Shown here: positions 63,016 through 64,000 of the stretch, piece after piece
Numbering within the stretch: the stretch's first letter is position 1
Layout: each line of letters starts with the position of its first letter
Source: Verrucomicrobiia bacterium
Lineage (GTDB): Bacteria > Verrucomicrobiota > Verrucomicrobiia > Palsa-1439
Assembly: GCA_022072455.1 (NCBI GenBank)
Contig: JAJVHY010000004.1
Span: 124,001-188,000 of the forward strand
DNA: 64,000 bases
Direction: 5' to 3'
Notes under the pieces: model-generated
Told to the model about the DNA's origin: nothing
The model's input: the letters and a program-made list of their open reading frames with translations, nothing else
Databases searched by the model: none
Position numbers and translations under genes: made by a program

Positions 63016-63888
63016 ATGAGAACTTCACCGCCGCTTCTCCATGGACAAGCGCATTCGGTGGGGCGCAACCGAGCATTCACACTCATCGAATTACTGGTCG
63101 TGATTGCGATCATTGCTTTGTTGGCAGCCTTGCTGCTGCCGTCCCTGCAGAACGCCCAAGAGTCCGCCCGCATCACCGCCTGCATCAATAATCTCAAGCA
63201 GATCGGCACGGCGGTCCAAGTCTATATTGATGATGCGGACGACTATTTCCCGCTGATTCACGTCGGAAACAACAGTCCACGGTTGACAATGTTCGACCGT
63301 CTGGCTGAGACCCGTTATCTCCCGACCCGGACCTATCCGCACCCAGTGGACGGCCCGATCGTCGGAGTGGATGTTTTCCGGTGCCCGACACTGCAACGAA
63401 AATATGGCGGCAGGCTCTGGCCTCTCAACAACAACACAGCCGGGTCCTACCAGTGCAACTACAGCAGCAGCGCTATCCCCGGTCTCCTGAATGGGACCAA
63501 TGGCCCGACGGCGGGTTACCGGAACGGCTATTATGGCCCTTACAAGATCACCGAGATTGTGCAACCGTCTGTCTGCATCATCGCTGGTGACGCGGTGGTG
63601 AAAGTTGCCGACAGCGGAGGTTGGGTGTTCGGCGCCGCCTATCGCGCCGCCAGTGAGGCCCGCATTGGTCTCGGCAACTCGTACTCCGGGATCTTCGGGC
63701 AACACTGGTTGTCCACCGGAAATCCGGGTCCATGGGTCGGCTACACGACCCACAACAGCCCCAACCTTCTGTTCGTGGACGGCCATATCTCCCGCTGGAA
63801 ATACGGTACCCATTTTGATGCAACCACCGGTGCACCCGATTTGCCGAACCGGATGGTGAGCTACGACGCCAGCGGCCCGACGTGGTAA
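63016..63888 (+). CDS. Pseudopilin-like protein, copy 2, with H-X8-DG
   Basis: 290 residues from ATG 63016 (ATG 62965 overlaps the first copy). The processed N-terminus [20 protein letters not shown] is identical to copy 1 while the DNA differs at many synonymous positions, so the paralogy is old. The body is diverged ([34 protein letters not shown]). The C-terminal motif is [16 protein letters not shown], with X8 rather than X9 between His and DG. Function as pseudopilin is inferred from the N-terminus only. Confidence 0.9.
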   Translation: MRTSPPLLHGQAHSVGRNRAFTLIELLVVIAIIALLAALLLPSLQNAQESARITACINNLKQIGTAVQVYIDDADDYFPLIHVGNNSPRLTMFDRLAETRYLPTRTYPHPVDGPIVGVDVFRCPTLQRKYGGRLWPLNNNTAGSYQCNYSSSAIPGLLNGTNGPTAGYRNGYYGPYKITEIVQPSVCIIAGDAVVKVADSGGWVFGAAYRAASEARIGLGNSYSGIFGQHWLSTGNPGPWVGYTTHNSPNLLFVDGHISRWKYGTHFDATTGAPDLPNRMVSYDASGPTW

Positions 63889-64000
63889 ACTTGCGTGAGA
63901 GAAAGGGCGACACACACATTGGTTCGGGTTTCTGGCACGCCATCGAACACAGCACTCCGCGCGGCTGATTCCAACGTCGAATTCACAAGAAATCCCCAAA
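63889..64000. other. End of window, no gene recognised
   Basis: 112 bp after the second pseudopilin-like gene. I see no open frame of significance, no hairpin with T-run, and no tRNA-like fold. A following gene may begin beyond the window. Confidence 0.5.

Noticed and set aside
1-64000. CRISPR arrays, transposases, prophage or toxin-antitoxin genes
   Set aside because: No regularly spaced repeat-spacer pattern and no mobile-element or toxin motifs were found anywhere in the window.

Overview
The window is GC-rich, densely coded DNA that I read as the chromosome of a member of the Verrucomicrobiota (possibly the Limisphaerales/Pedosphaera side). The placement is inferred from gene content. 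It rests on tandem pseudopilin-like proteins with a uniform prepilin N-terminus and a DG-containing C-terminal motif, a XylR-type AraC regulator with a LacI-like sensor, PhyH and UroD-like enzymes placed among sugar-catabolism genes, several toroid glycosidases, and a very large secreted subtilase ending in a Ca-binding Asp repeat plus a Trp/Tyr-rich terminal domain of a kind I associate with that phylum. There is no phage, integrase, transposase or CRISPR array.

Layout. 0-8.5 kb: a partial Ser/Thr kinase running off the left edge, an Ldh-family dehydrogenase, a heavily deleted glutaminyl-tRNA synthetase remnant, small membrane proteins, a PfkB sugar kinase, tRNA-Ser(UGA), a cold-shock protein, RmuC, and a divergent PhyH/AraC pair. 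8.4-14.6 kb: PPK2, an aldo/keto reductase, and a catabolic operon of two tandem Gfo/Idh/MocA oxidoreductases and two xylose-isomerase-like TIM barrels, ending in a third, decayed TIM barrel. 14.6-17.5 kb (minus strand): ilvB, a frameshifted ilvN and ubiE/menG, preceded by what looks like a complete Val/Leu transcription attenuator (leader peptide, 14-bp terminator, competing antiterminator). 17.9-21.9 kb (minus): a GntR-controlled operon with an amidohydrolase and an L-fucose-isomerase-like enzyme. 22-27.9 kb: WYL regulator, pdxB, an M20 peptidase and a glycogen-debranching enzyme.

27.9-32.1 kb is a sulfate-assimilation operon: Rrf2 regulator, MoaD/ThiS-like sulfur carrier, cysH, cysD and a cysN-cysC fusion. 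It is followed by an ACT-domain protein, a conserved small protein and a polysaccharide deacetylase. 33.8-42 kb holds two large uncharacterised glycosidase-like proteins, a decayed beta-propeller glycosidase, and a second divergent AraC/PhyH module joined to a UroD-like protein. 42-48.2 kb has an M14 peptidase, a secreted repeat protein, and threonine-to-glycine genes (tdh, a TRIC/glycine-transporter-type membrane protein, kbl). 48.3-60.6 kb is a candidate polysaccharide/glycoprotein degradation region: a 1695-residue secreted subtilase coupled to a lyase-like toroid protein and a transglutaminase-like protein, facing a minus-strand operon of a GH20-like hexosaminidase, a six-hairpin glycosidase and a deacetylase-like protein. 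60.7-63.9 kb has a XylR-type regulator and two tandem pseudopilin-like proteins.

A recurring theme is gene decay by internal deletion next to intact paralogues or pathway genes (glnS remnant, third TIM barrel, GH43-like remnant) and a single-base frameshift in ilvN. All functional statements rest on motifs read by eye; no database search was run.
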